Shown here: in pieces, positions 1 to 7,345 of the stretch
Layout of the letters: every line of letters starts with the position of its first letter
Position numbering within the stretch: position 1 is the stretch's first letter
Assembly (NCBI GenBank): GCA_035291645.1
Contig: DATDRQ010000123.1
Coordinates: forward strand, 1 to 19,509
Source of the DNA: DATDRQ01 sp035291645
GTDB taxonomy: Bacteria > Chloroflexota > Anaerolineae > Anaerolineales > UBA4823
Direction: 5' to 3'
Length of the DNA stretch: 19,509 nucleotides
Translations under genes and position numbers: made by a program
Notes under the pieces: generated by a model
What the model saw: only the letters and a program-made list of their open reading frames with translations
What the model was told of the DNA's origin: nothing
The model's database searches: none

Positions 1-221
1 CAATCCGAAGGGGCGCCGTCACTTGCCAGGGCGGTGGTACCGTCTGAAAGAATTACTTCTGTCACCCTGAGAGGGCGGTGCATGGTTTTGACATGCCCGG
101 ATGCGGACCAGTTGCGGTCCGGAGCAAGAACTGTCACCTGGCCCAGCTTCCGCATTTCCTGAGCCAGGGCAAGCAAACCAGGGGCGTTTACCCCATCGTC
201 ATTCGTCACAAGAATATGCAT
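1..221 (-). CDS. surE: 5'-nucleotidase SurE, N-terminal part (gene runs off the window)
   Basis: The minus strand from 221 down to the window edge encodes about 73 residues starting MHILVTNDDGVNAPGLLALA. The N-terminal ILVTNDDG motif supplies the metal-binding Asp pair (D8, D9) of the SurE family, and the segment APDRNWSASGH matches the conserved loop that follows. SurE enzymes are cytoplasmic, metal-dependent phosphatases that act on nucleoside 5'- or 3'-monophosphates and are often linked to stress survival and nucleotide salvage. The start is ATG at 219-221; the stretch before it has no strong Shine-Dalgarno, only a GAG directly next to the ATG. The gene diverges from the two-TM protein gene that starts at 350. 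The C-terminal two thirds lie outside the window, so completeness cannot be judged. The family call is secure. Confidence 0.93.
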   Translation of the reverse strand, partial: MHILVTNDDGVNAPGLLALAQEMRKLGQVTVLAPDRNWSASGHVKTMHRPLRVTEVILSDGTTALASDGAPSD

Positions 222-263
222 CTCGTAGTATGTCCAAGAAGGCGTTTGGGATTTAGAGGGTGA

Positions 264-269
264 ATTATA
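264..269 (-). promoter_or_regulatory. -10 element for surE
   Basis: The minus strand reads a perfect TATAAT here, 42 nt before the surE ATG. The -35 region at 17-nt spacing is poor (TGGTTA), so this is a candidate only. The region 222-349 must hold the promoters of both divergent genes. For the plus-strand gene I see only a weak match, TTTAGA 252-257 with GATAAA 275-280 at 17-nt spacing. Confidence 0.4.
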
Positions 270-349
270 ACCCCGATAAAGTAAGGTAACCAGCGGTGGT
301 AAAATTGCTTCAGCCGTTTTCCCACCTCGCTCGCAGGAGAATAACCATC

Positions 350-1216
350 ATGCGGAAAATCATCGGAGTGGCCCTGATTATCGCAGCCGTCTTTGGATTA
401 ATCCTTAGCATCGGCGGAATCATCGGCATCTGGATCGTCAAAGACCAGTTAGCCGCCAATCTGGTAAATACTTTAGACCTGATCGGTACTACAGTCGAGG
501 CGACAGGATCGGCTTTAGTCGTCGCCGACAAAGCGCTCGAGAGCGCCGTTACCAGCGTCTCCGCCCTCGAAAGCACCGTTCAGACACTCGGCAGAACCGT
601 CGGCGATACGACACCGATCATCGATTCGATTTCGAAGATCATGACGGTCGATCTTCCGAGCACCTTGCAGGCAACTCGGGGTGCACTTGGTTCCGCACAA
701 AACTCTGCGAGCTCTATCGAAAGCACACTTCGCTTACTGACCGCCATCCCACTTCTACCGATCGAGCCTTACCAACCGACAGTTCCGCTTACCGATGCTC
801 TCGAAGACTTGAACGACAGCCTGGGACCCCTCACAGAATCCTTCTCTAGCATGGATAAATCTTTAGCTAGCAGCCGGGGAAACCTGACCATGCTGTCTGC
901 GCAGGTGAACATTATCAGCCGGCGGGTGGGCGAGATGGAGACCAGCCTGACGGAAGCCAGACAGGTAATCTCACAATACCAGACGGTAACGTCCACGTTA
1001 ACCGATCAGCTGGAGGCCGTTCAGCAGAATATCGGCAATATGATGGTCATGCTCGCCTGGATCATCACAATCATCTTGATCTGGCTTGCCCTCACACAAA
1101 TCGGGCTGCTGATGCAAGGATGGGAGATGGTAACCTCCCTCCGGGAAGTCCAGGTAGAAATCGTCGAGCAGGCAGAGCCCGAACCAGTAAACCTGGAATC
1201 ATCCCCAGAAGCCTGA
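350..1216 (+). CDS. Two-TM, helix-rich membrane protein of unknown function
   Basis: This 288-residue protein is not recognised. It has an N-terminal hydrophobic segment (about residues 5-30), a long mostly helical region rich in Ser, Thr, Leu, Ala and Glu (31-230), a second TM segment (about 231-255, AWIITIILIWLAL), and an acidic Pro/Glu tail. A Pro-rich break (about 122-137) splits the helical region into two halves, which would fit an antiparallel helical bundle on the outer side of the membrane with both termini in the cytoplasm. The layout recalls the sensor part of chemoreceptors, but no HAMP or signalling domain follows. I chose ATG 350 because AGGAGA at 335-340 lies 9 nt before it; an upstream in-frame GTG at 296 lacks such a site and would put 18 basic residues before the TM. 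It diverges from surE and is followed by a hairpin terminator. Confidence 0.85.
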   Translation: MRKIIGVALIIAAVFGLILSIGGIIGIWIVKDQLAANLVNTLDLIGTTVEATGSALVVADKALESAVTSVSALESTVQTLGRTVGDTTPIIDSISKIMTVDLPSTLQATRGALGSAQNSASSIESTLRLLTAIPLLPIEPYQPTVPLTDALEDLNDSLGPLTESFSSMDKSLASSRGNLTMLSAQVNIISRRVGEMETSLTEARQVISQYQTVTSTLTDQLEAVQQNIGNMMVMLAWIITIILIWLALTQIGLLMQGWEMVTSLREVQVEIVEQAEPEPVNLESSPEA

Positions 1217-1254
1217 GTGTGTAGACACTCGACCAGGATACGCACCATGAATGG

Positions 1255-1288
1255 TGAGTGGCATGGACGAACGCTCCCATGCCACTCA
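1255..1288 (+). terminator. Hairpin terminator after the two-TM protein gene
   Basis: A perfect 12-bp stem, TGAGTGGCATGG (1255-1266) against CCATGCCACTCA (1277-1288), encloses a 10-nt loop and is followed by the T-rich GATTCTTATT. On the minus strand no T tract follows, so it probably serves the plus-strand gene, although it also lies 3' of acnA. A second small hairpin, GAGTGT-gtag-ACACTC (1215-1230), overlaps the stop codon. Confidence 0.6.
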
Positions 1289-1334
1289 GATTCTTATTCG
1301 CTGTGAGTATTTTTTAGACAATTTCAAATAGTCT

Positions 1335-4052
1335 TCAGCTCATATTGCGGAGGACCATCGGAAGGATTCCGCCATTGCGGTAGTATTCCACCTCCAGGGG
1401 GGTGTCTAAACGGGCGATGGCCTGGAAGACCTTCGAAGATCCGTTTTCCTTGTCAGCCACGACGGTGACCCGGCTTTGCGGCTGGATGTTCTCATCCAAT
1501 CCCTGAATGGTATATACTTCACGCCCAGTCAGCCCCAGCCGGGTGACGCCCTCCTCTTCCAGGAACTGGAGCGGCAGCACTCCCATCCCAACCAGGTTAG
1601 AGCGGTGGATGCGCTCGAAAGATTGCGCGAATACCGTGCGTACACCGAGCAGAAGCGTCCCTTTTGCCGCCCAATCCCGGCTGGAACCGGCGCCGTACTC
1701 CGAACCAGCCATGATCACCAACGGTATTCCTTCTCCTTTGTATTTCATCGCCGCGTCAAAAATCGTCATTTGAGTCTCGTCTGGAAGGTGGAAGGTATAT
1801 CCGCCTTCAACACCTGGGACGAGCAAATTTTTTAAACGTATGTTGGCGAACGTCCCCCGCGTCATCACCCGGTCGTTTCCGCGGCGAGAACCATAGGAGT
1901 TGAAATCGCGCAGGGCTACGCCATGCTCGATGAGGTATTTACCTGCCGGGCTTTCTGCCGGTATCGAACCGGCGGGAGAAATATGATCGGTTGTGATCGA
2001 GTCTCCCAAAACCGCCAGCGCTCGCGCACCCGAGATCGGTTGGATGGGCAATACCTGCCGGGTTAAACCGACGAAAAACGGGGGCTCCTGGATATAGGTT
2101 GAATCGGGATCCCAGGTGTATTGCTCAGCCTCGATGCCTTCAATAGCATTCCAGGTTTCGTTCCCGGAGAATACGTTCGCATATTTATCTGTAAACATTT
2201 CAGGGAGCAGCGCTTCAGCGACCGTTGCCTGGATCTCTTGTGTGCTGGGCCATATTTCCCACAGATGGACTGGACGTCCATCCTGGTCTAGCCCGAGCGG
2301 ATCTTTAGACAGGTCGATATCCACCGTGCCGGCAAGAGCGTAGGCTACGACCAAAGGAGGGGAGGCGAGGTAATTGGCGCGCACATAAGGGTGGATCCGC
2401 CCCTCGAAATTCCGGTTCCCAGACAGGACTGCGGCGGCTACCAGGTCCGATCCGGTGATCGCTTTTACCAGCTCTCCGGATAACGGCCCGGAATTGCCAA
2501 TGCAGGTCGTGCAGCCATATCCGACCAGGTTAAAACCCAGGATGGAAAGCGGCTCCAGGAGACCCGCCCGTTGCAGGTAATCCGTCACGACCCGTGATCC
2601 AGGAGCCAGGCTGGTTTTGACGTAAGGCTGGGTCTGCAATCCACGCTGAACGGCCTTCTTCGCCAACAAACCAGCTGCGATCATCACGGACGGATTCGAA
2701 GTATTCGTGCAGGAGGTGATGGCGGCGATCACCACGGTTCCATGCCCGATCTCCGATTGGCTTCCGTTCGTGCCGATCGTCACCCGGCGTTCCCTTTGGG
2801 ATACGGTCAGCTCGAACCCCCGTTCGCTTTTCGGAGTCGCCAGAGCGGTGTGGAAGGCGCGCTGCATCTCCCGCAATGGGACCCGGTCCTGAGGGCGTTT
2901 TGGACCCGCCAGGCTGGTCTCGACCGTCGATAGATCCAGCTCGAGCGCATCGCTGAAATCCGGGTCGGGAGTTTGCGAAGTGCGAAATAATGCCTGTTCT
3001 TTCGTGTATCGCTCGACCAGTTCGATCAATTCGGACGGGCGGCCGGTGAGCCTCAGATAGCGCAATGTTTCTTCGTCTACGGGGAAAAAGCCGATCGTGG
3101 CGCCGTATTCAGGCGCCATATTGGCGATCGTGGCGCGATCCGGCAGCGAGACATTCTCTAATCCGGGCCCATAAAACTCGACGAATTTACCGACCACACC
3201 CTTACTGCGGAGCATCTGGACCACGGTCAAGGTCAGGTCGGTGGCGGTCACTCCTTCCGGCAGTTCTCCATACAATTTAAACCCGATCACCTCTGGCGCC
3301 AGCATATCGAGAGGTAGCCCGAGCATGGCTGCTTCCGCTTCGATTCCCCCGACTCCCCAACCAACCACGCCGAGCCCATTGATCATAGTCGTGTGCGAAT
3401 CTGTTCCTACCAGGGTATCCGGGTAGGCAAGCAGGACCTGGCCAACCAGTTTGGAGATCACCACCTGGGCCAAATATTCGAGGTTGACCTGGTGGACGAT
3501 GCCGGTCGCCGGAGGAACCACGCTAAAATTGTCGAAGGCTTTTTGCCCCCAATGTAGGAATTCGTAGCGTTCCCGGTTGCGCTGGAACTCGATCTCTGCA
3601 TTCCGCTGAAAAGCGTCCGGGCTGGCGAAGAAATCCACCTGGACGGAGTGGTCGATGACGAGATCGACAGGGACGAGAGGGTTTATCTTACGCGGATCGC
3701 CCCCCAGGCGGGCTATGGCCGAGCGCATCGCTGCCAGGTCCACTACCGCCGGGACGCCGGTGAAATCTTGCATGATTACGCGGGCAGGTCTGAAGGGAAG
3801 CGGAGTCCGGCTCGTTGGGCTTGGCTTCCAACCCGCCAGGTTGACGACGTCCGTTTGTTTGATTTCGCGCTCGTTACACTGACGCAACACCGATTCCAGC
3901 ATCACCTTGATCGAAAAGGGCAACCGGTCCAGCCAGGCTAACCCTTGCTGTTCGAGGTTCGCCAGGCGATAGTACACGTATTGAGATTGGCTGGTTTTCA
4001 GGCCCTCCCGAGTATTGAAATAATCGGGTTGTTTAGTTTGATCGACAGACAT
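1335..4052 (-). CDS. acnA: Aconitate hydratase, AcnA/IRP1 type
   Basis: This 905-residue enzyme interconverts citrate and isocitrate through cis-aconitate in the TCA cycle, using a [4Fe-4S] cluster. The cluster ligands are visible as C448 in TSCTNTSNPSV and C514/C517 in GYGCTTCIGNSGPL. The 66- and 3-residue spacings equal those I recall for the E. coli AcnA cysteines. Other family motifs are LVGTDSHTTMINGLG (about 214-228), GDSITTDHISPAG in the C-terminal domain, and GSEYGAGSSRDWAAKG, which carries substrate-binding Ser/Arg residues. Length fits AcnA/IRP1 (about 890-910), not AcnB. The ATG is preceded by GGAGGAA (complement of 4057-4063) with about 4-5 nt spacing. It is last in the minus-strand run after folP, with a 77-nt gap containing its own -10 box. 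No defect is visible. Confidence 0.97.
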   Translation of the reverse strand: MSVDQTKQPDYFNTREGLKTSQSQYVYYRLANLEQQGLAWLDRLPFSIKVMLESVLRQCNEREIKQTDVVNLAGWKPSPTSRTPLPFRPARVIMQDFTGVPAVVDLAAMRSAIARLGGDPRKINPLVPVDLVIDHSVQVDFFASPDAFQRNAEIEFQRNRERYEFLHWGQKAFDNFSVVPPATGIVHQVNLEYLAQVVISKLVGQVLLAYPDTLVGTDSHTTMINGLGVVGWGVGGIEAEAAMLGLPLDMLAPEVIGFKLYGELPEGVTATDLTLTVVQMLRSKGVVGKFVEFYGPGLENVSLPDRATIANMAPEYGATIGFFPVDEETLRYLRLTGRPSELIELVERYTKEQALFRTSQTPDPDFSDALELDLSTVETSLAGPKRPQDRVPLREMQRAFHTALATPKSERGFELTVSQRERRVTIGTNGSQSEIGHGTVVIAAITSCTNTSNPSVMIAAGLLAKKAVQRGLQTQPYVKTSLAPGSRVVTDYLQRAGLLEPLSILGFNLVGYGCTTCIGNSGPLSGELVKAITGSDLVAAAVLSGNRNFEGRIHPYVRANYLASPPLVVAYALAGTVDIDLSKDPLGLDQDGRPVHLWEIWPSTQEIQATVAEALLPEMFTDKYANVFSGNETWNAIEGIEAEQYTWDPDSTYIQEPPFFVGLTRQVLPIQPISGARALAVLGDSITTDHISPAGSIPAESPAGKYLIEHGVALRDFNSYGSRRGNDRVMTRGTFANIRLKNLLVPGVEGGYTFHLPDETQMTIFDAAMKYKGEGIPLVIMAGSEYGAGSSRDWAAKGTLLLGVRTVFAQSFERIHRSNLVGMGVLPLQFLEEEGVTRLGLTGREVYTIQGLDENIQPQSRVTVVADKENGSSKVFQAIARLDTPLEVEYYRNGGILPMVLRNMS

Positions 4053-4072
4053 GCGCTTCCTCCAGGAGTAAT

Positions 4073-4078
4073 ATTATA
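4073..4078 (-). promoter_or_regulatory. -10 element for acnA
   Basis: The minus strand reads TATAAT, 20 nt before the acnA ATG and just upstream of the GGAGGAA ribosome binding site. The leader would be very short, about 13-15 nt. No good -35 is seen at 16-18 nt, so activation or an unusual -35 would be needed. It suggests acnA can be transcribed apart from folP. Confidence 0.45.
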
Positions 4079-4129
4079 TCCCCTCCTCATGGATTACTCA
4101 CCAGGAAACCCTTCTCTGATATAAAAAAC

Positions 4130-5053
4130 TTACTCGCTTTTCAGGACCGCATCCGTCATACGGGCGACGCGCGCCATATATTCCACATCGTGAACCCGGA
4201 TGATATCCGCTCCCCGCACGATCCCAATGGTAACAGCAGCCGCAGTGCCTTCTACTCTCTGATCGGGCGGCAGGTCGAGCACGTAGCCAATGAACGATTT
4301 CCGAGAGGGGCCGATCATCACCGGATAACCTAAGGCACAAATCTCGTCCAGCCGGTTGAGGAGTTCCAGGTTCTGCTCGACCGTCTTTCCAAAACCAATC
4401 CCCGGGTCGAGGATAATCCGTCCGTCTTGAATGCCGGCTCCCTTGGCGATCTGGACGCTCTCGAGCAGCTCCCGTTTGATATCTTCCAGGAGGTTATCGT
4501 AAGGCACATCCACATACCTTCCACCCAGCCGTTCCCGAATCTCTGCATGGATCCAGGAACTGCGGTTGTGCATCAGGATGACCGGTACCCCATTGCGCGC
4601 CGCCACGCTAGCCAGGTCAGGGTCGGCGCGTAATCCCCACACATCATTAATCAGATGGGCCCCCGCCGCCAGGGCAGGTTCCGCTACTTCGGCCTTGTAG
4701 GTGTCGATAGAGATCCAACCATCGAATTCCTTTGCCACGGCATGGACGACCGGAATCACTCGCTCCAGTTCAGCATCCGCCGAGACAGGTTTGGAACCGG
4801 GCCGGGTACTTTCCCCGCCCACGTCCAGGATATCTACCCCGGCTGCGATAAAACGACGGGCTTGATCGAGAGCAGCCTCGACCATCGAAGCAACCAGGGA
4901 ATCAGATTTTCCCTGCCCTTCACCCATCAACCCATCTCCAGAGAAGCTGTCCGGGGTGACGTTCAGGATACCCATCAGATAGGTCCGGCTGCCCCACGTG
5001 AAGGTTCGAGAGTGAACTGTGAGGATTGGATTTTTAAGCGGTGTTTTTTTCAT
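4130..5053 (-). CDS. folP: Dihydropteroate synthase
   Basis: This 307-residue enzyme joins 6-hydroxymethyl-dihydropterin diphosphate to p-aminobenzoate to give 7,8-dihydropteroate in folate synthesis; it is the sulfonamide target. Family motifs appear in order: MGILNVTPDSFSGDG (from about 27), DVGGESTRPG (77-86, binding the diphosphate and pABA loops), ISIDTYKAEVAEPA, HLINDVWG, LDPGIGFGKT (pterin pocket), GPSRKSFIGYVL with the conserved Lys, and a C-terminal RVHDV with the phosphate-binding Arg/His. Length is slightly above the usual 270-285 because of an N-terminal extension of about 20 residues. No clear Shine-Dalgarno precedes ATG 5053, so the start is less sure than the identity. It follows the small STAS-like gene by 79 nt and precedes acnA. 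folK lies two genes upstream, and folB and folE are not in the window. Confidence 0.96.
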   Translation of the reverse strand: MKKTPLKNPILTVHSRTFTWGSRTYLMGILNVTPDSFSGDGLMGEGQGKSDSLVASMVEAALDQARRFIAAGVDILDVGGESTRPGSKPVSADAELERVIPVVHAVAKEFDGWISIDTYKAEVAEPALAAGAHLINDVWGLRADPDLASVAARNGVPVILMHNRSSWIHAEIRERLGGRYVDVPYDNLLEDIKRELLESVQIAKGAGIQDGRIILDPGIGFGKTVEQNLELLNRLDEICALGYPVMIGPSRKSFIGYVLDLPPDQRVEGTAAAVTIGIVRGADIIRVHDVEYMARVARMTDAVLKSE

Positions 5054-5132
5054 GTAAATATCAATTACGGACGGCTGGATAGCAATGCAGTCGCCTGAAA
5101 TCAGCGATCGAGAATAAAGAAGGGACGCAGGG

Positions 5133-5561
5133 TTAAGCCATCAAGGAGATCGGCCGGGAGAGCCATTCTTCAGCAGAAGCAGTGTCTTCGAAGATCCCAA
5201 TTTCGACGCCGCCTGGAATGGTTAAAGACTGGATCTTCTCAATAGCCTCCCGGACGGACTCGTTGGCGACGATGACTGCAAGCCGGATATTGCGCGCCGA
5301 TGGGTCGGAATTCAACTCGATCGCATACTCGATGGCTTCTTGAGGGATCGCCAGGACCTGGCGCAAATCGTAACGGTTACGGGTCAAACGGTCTGAATCA
5401 TACAGGTGTTCCAGAGAAAAATCACGCCAATGAAGGAGAGTCTCGTGAGATAGCTCCTTGAACGTGTAATTCATCCCCCCATCCTCCCGGCGTTCTACGC
5501 TGTAACCGATCCCTGGCGCGGGTTTCCAATTCAGTGGTTTCATACCAACCTCAGACATCAT
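5133..5561 (-). CDS. Small cytoplasmic protein resembling SpoIIAA/STAS-like proteins
   Basis: This 142-residue soluble protein has no signal peptide or TM. Its second half, RLAVIVANESVREAIEKI followed by EIGIFEDTASAEEWL, resembles the C-terminal beta-alpha-beta part of SpoIIAA-like/STAS proteins, where a strand, a helix, a strand ending in V-x-I/V-F and a final E/A-W-L helix recur. The middle segment with 'LRQVLAIPQEAIEYA' fits the preceding strand and helix. Such proteins in Chloroflexota and Proteobacteria are mostly uncharacterised, so no role is assigned. A perfect AAAGGAGG (complement of 5566-5573) precedes two adjacent ATGs at 5561 and 5558. The spacing is 4 nt to the first and 7 nt to the second, so the second is equally possible. 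It sits between folK and folP but is not a folate enzyme by sequence. Confidence 0.8.
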   Translation of the reverse strand: MMSEVGMKPLNWKPAPGIGYSVERREDGGMNYTFKELSHETLLHWRDFSLEHLYDSDRLTRNRYDLRQVLAIPQEAIEYAIELNSDPSARNIRLAVIVANESVREAIEKIQSLTIPGGVEIGIFEDTASAEEWLSRPISLMA

Positions 5562-5611
5562 TACGCCTCCTTTGGAAATAATACTCCTTACAATGACACT
5601 TGAGGATGAAT

Positions 5612-5640
5612 ATCTTATCTGATCCGGAAAATCTTCTTAA
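5612..5640 (-). promoter_or_regulatory. Candidate promoter before the STAS-like gene
   Basis: On the minus strand TTAAGA (complement of 5635-5640) is followed after 17 nt by TAAGAT (complement of 5612-5617), each matching the sigma70 consensus at about 4 of 6 positions. It overlaps a 12-bp perfect palindrome CTTCTTAAGAAG at 5633-5644, which could be an operator. The site lies in the 97-nt gap between folK and the small gene. Confidence 0.3.
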
Positions 5641-5658
5641 GAAGCATTGATCCGAGAA

Positions 5659-6162
5659 TTACCCGGTGTCTCCACAATCTGCGGAAGAGATCTTCTCGAG
5701 ACCGTTCGTATCCACAGTCTCCAACATTTGCCGGACGGTTAATTGGGTGACTGGGTGGCGCAAATCTGGCGCCAGGTCACCCAGTGGGAGCAGGACAAAG
5801 GCCCGCTCTTGCAAGGCCGGGTGGGGGATCTCCAGGGGAGGTAAATGGATGATGTCTTGCTCGTAGAACAGGATATCCAGATCGATCAAGCGCGGTCCGT
5901 ATCGGAAAGTCTCTGTGCGCCCGAGATCGGTCTCGACTTTCTTCAGGTGAGCCAGCAGAGCTTGGGGGCCAAGTTCGGTCTCGGCGCGGATCACCTGGTT
6001 CAGGAAACTCGGCTGAGTCTCATATCCCCAGGGAGGCGTTTCGTACACCGGTGAGCATTCGACCGGGACAACTTCCGGCTGGATTTGCCTCAAGGCAGCC
6101 TGCAGGTTCGCCGACCGGTCGCCAAGATTGGATCCCAACGCGATGAAGACTTGATCAGGCAT
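5659..6162 (-). CDS. folK: 2-amino-4-hydroxy-6-hydroxymethyldihydropteridine diphosphokinase (HPPK)
   Basis: This 167-residue kinase transfers pyrophosphate from ATP to 6-hydroxymethyl-7,8-dihydropterin, making the substrate of FolP. The N-terminal FIALGSNLGDR (6-16), the substrate-side PVYETPPWGY (38-47), FLNQV (53-57), and the HPPK signature RYGPRLIDLDILFY (87-100) with Mg-binding D94 and D96 are all present. IPHPALQERAFVLLPL (112-127) completes the ATP pocket. The length matches monofunctional FolK. Its ATG directly follows the thiolase TAG (TAGATG), so translation is probably coupled; only a GAGCGAG purine stretch inside the thiolase end could act as ribosome binding site. Two genes downstream is folP, so the run provides two successive folate steps. 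Confidence 0.97.
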   Translation of the reverse strand: MPDQVFIALGSNLGDRSANLQAALRQIQPEVVPVECSPVYETPPWGYETQPSFLNQVIRAETELGPQALLAHLKKVETDLGRTETFRYGPRLIDLDILFYEQDIIHLPPLEIPHPALQERAFVLLPLGDLAPDLRHPVTQLTVRQMLETVDTNGLEKISSADCGDTG

Positions 6163-7296
6163 CTAGACTCGCTCGATGATGGTCGCGGTTGCCATCCCAT
6201 GGCCGATACACATGGTTTGCAGGCCATACTGGCCGGAGGAGCGCTCCAGTTCGTGCACCAACTTGGTCATCAGCATAGCACCCGAAGCTCCAAGAGGGTG
6301 GCCTAGTGCGATGGCGCCCCCGTTCGGGTTAATCCGGTCTGTGGCAAATTGTGTCTCTTGTTGCCAGGCCAGGACTACAGATGCAAAAGCTTCGTTTATC
6401 TCTACGATATCGATGTCTTCGAGGGTTAAGTCGGCGCGCCGTAACACTTCATGTGTTGCGGGTATAGGTCCGTCCAACATCAGGACCGGATCGGACCCGA
6501 CCACCACCCTGGCAGCGATCCGGGCCCGCGGGATCAGGTTATACCGACCAACCGCCCTGGCTGAGGCCAGAAGGATAGCCGCAGCGCCATCACTGATCTG
6601 GCTGGAATTCCCGGCAGTGATCACCCCGCCATCTTGAAATACTGGCTTCAGGTTCGCCATCTTCTCACGATCCGGAGGTATTCTAACCCCTTCATCGCGA
6701 CAGATGACCCCGCCATCCTTGTCCGTCACCGGAAACAGCTGTTCTTCAAAATATCCCTGTTGGATTGCGTGCATTGCCCGCAGATGGCTCTCAAAGGCAA
6801 AATCGTCCAGCAGTTCACGACTCATCTTCCACTTTGCCGCTATCCGCTCAGCGCTGATCCCTTGATGGACCAGCTCGTAAGGAAAATCTTCTGGCCAGGA
6901 GGAGGGCCAATCCGAACCGAGGGGTTGGTGGGACATCATTTCCAAGCCCCCCGCCAGGACGATATCCATATCCCCCGATAAGATCGCCTGTGCGGCGAAG
7001 TGGATGGCCTGCTGCCCTGAGCCGCACATACGGTTCAAAGTTACCGCGGGAACCTGGATCGGGAAGCCGGCTTTTAGGACAGCCAAGCGTGCCACATTGG
7101 CACCCTGGTCCCCCATCGGGGTCACACACCCCCAGATGACGTCCTCGACCCGGATCGGATCGACCCCAGACCGGCAGACAGCCTCCTTCATCACCATCGC
7201 CGCCAGGTCAACCGGGGCGAGAGAGGATAGCGCGCCTCCCGGTTTTCCTACTCCGATCGGGGTACGCACTGCGGCGATAATAAAGACCTCGCGCAT
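6163..7296 (-). CDS. Thiolase (acetyl-CoA acetyltransferase / acyl-CoA acyltransferase)
   Basis: With the start at 7296 this is a 377-residue thiolase, catalysing thiolytic cleavage of 3-ketoacyl-CoA or the reverse condensation of two acyl-CoAs in the cytoplasm. The nucleophile is C91 in NRMCGSGQQA. The other family blocks are NEAFA, GHPLGASGA with the catalytic His, and a C-terminal CIGHGMATATI carrying the second catalytic Cys. The last block reads GHG where GGG is commoner. Substrate length (acetoacetyl-CoA or longer) cannot be fixed from sequence. I prefer ATG 7296 (MREVFIIAAVRTPIG) because it is the normal family N-terminus. ATG 7335 would add 13 atypical residues and would lie upstream of the likely -10. 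It heads the run with folK and diverges from the GH1 gene. Confidence 0.95.
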   Translation of the reverse strand: MREVFIIAAVRTPIGVGKPGGALSSLAPVDLAAMVMKEAVCRSGVDPIRVEDVIWGCVTPMGDQGANVARLAVLKAGFPIQVPAVTLNRMCGSGQQAIHFAAQAILSGDMDIVLAGGLEMMSHQPLGSDWPSSWPEDFPYELVHQGISAERIAAKWKMSRELLDDFAFESHLRAMHAIQQGYFEEQLFPVTDKDGGVICRDEGVRIPPDREKMANLKPVFQDGGVITAGNSSQISDGAAAILLASARAVGRYNLIPRARIAARVVVGSDPVLMLDGPIPATHEVLRRADLTLEDIDIVEINEAFASVVLAWQQETQFATDRINPNGGAIALGHPLGASGAMLMTKLVHELERSSGQYGLQTMCIGHGMATATIIERV

Positions 7297-7302
7297 GGTA
7301 TA

Positions 7303-7311
7303 AGCATACCA
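7303..7311 (-). promoter_or_regulatory. Extended -10 for a probably leaderless thiolase mRNA
   Basis: The minus strand reads TGG-TATGCT, an extended -10 of the TGn type, ending 6 nt before the preferred ATG at 7296. Transcription would then begin at or next to the A of the ATG. No Shine-Dalgarno is present, in line with a leaderless message. No good -35 is visible. Confidence 0.4.
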
Positions 7312-7314
7312 CGG

Positions 7315-7345
7315 ATTTGCGCAAATGATTTCCAAGGGCTACAAT
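7315..7345 (+). promoter_or_regulatory. Promoter and 12-bp palindrome before the GH1 gene
   Basis: TTGCGC (7317-7322) and TACAAT (7340-7345) are separated by exactly 17 nt; the -10 matches consensus at 5 of 6 positions, the -35 only at 3. The -35 lies inside a perfect 12-bp palindrome, ATTTGCGCAAAT (7315-7326), a possible operator that would also sit just upstream of the divergent thiolase -10. If this promoter is used, transcription starts near 7352, after the ATG at 7346, which would favour the later GH1 start at 7391. Confidence 0.4.

Noticed and set aside
296..349. Upstream GTG start for the two-TM protein
   Set aside because: The AGGAGA ribosome site at 335-340 is correctly spaced for ATG 350, and the extra 18 residues lack a Shine-Dalgarno of their own.
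7297..7335. Upstream ATG for the thiolase adding 13 residues
   Set aside because: The extra residues are unlike thiolase N-termini and the likely -10 lies between the two ATGs.
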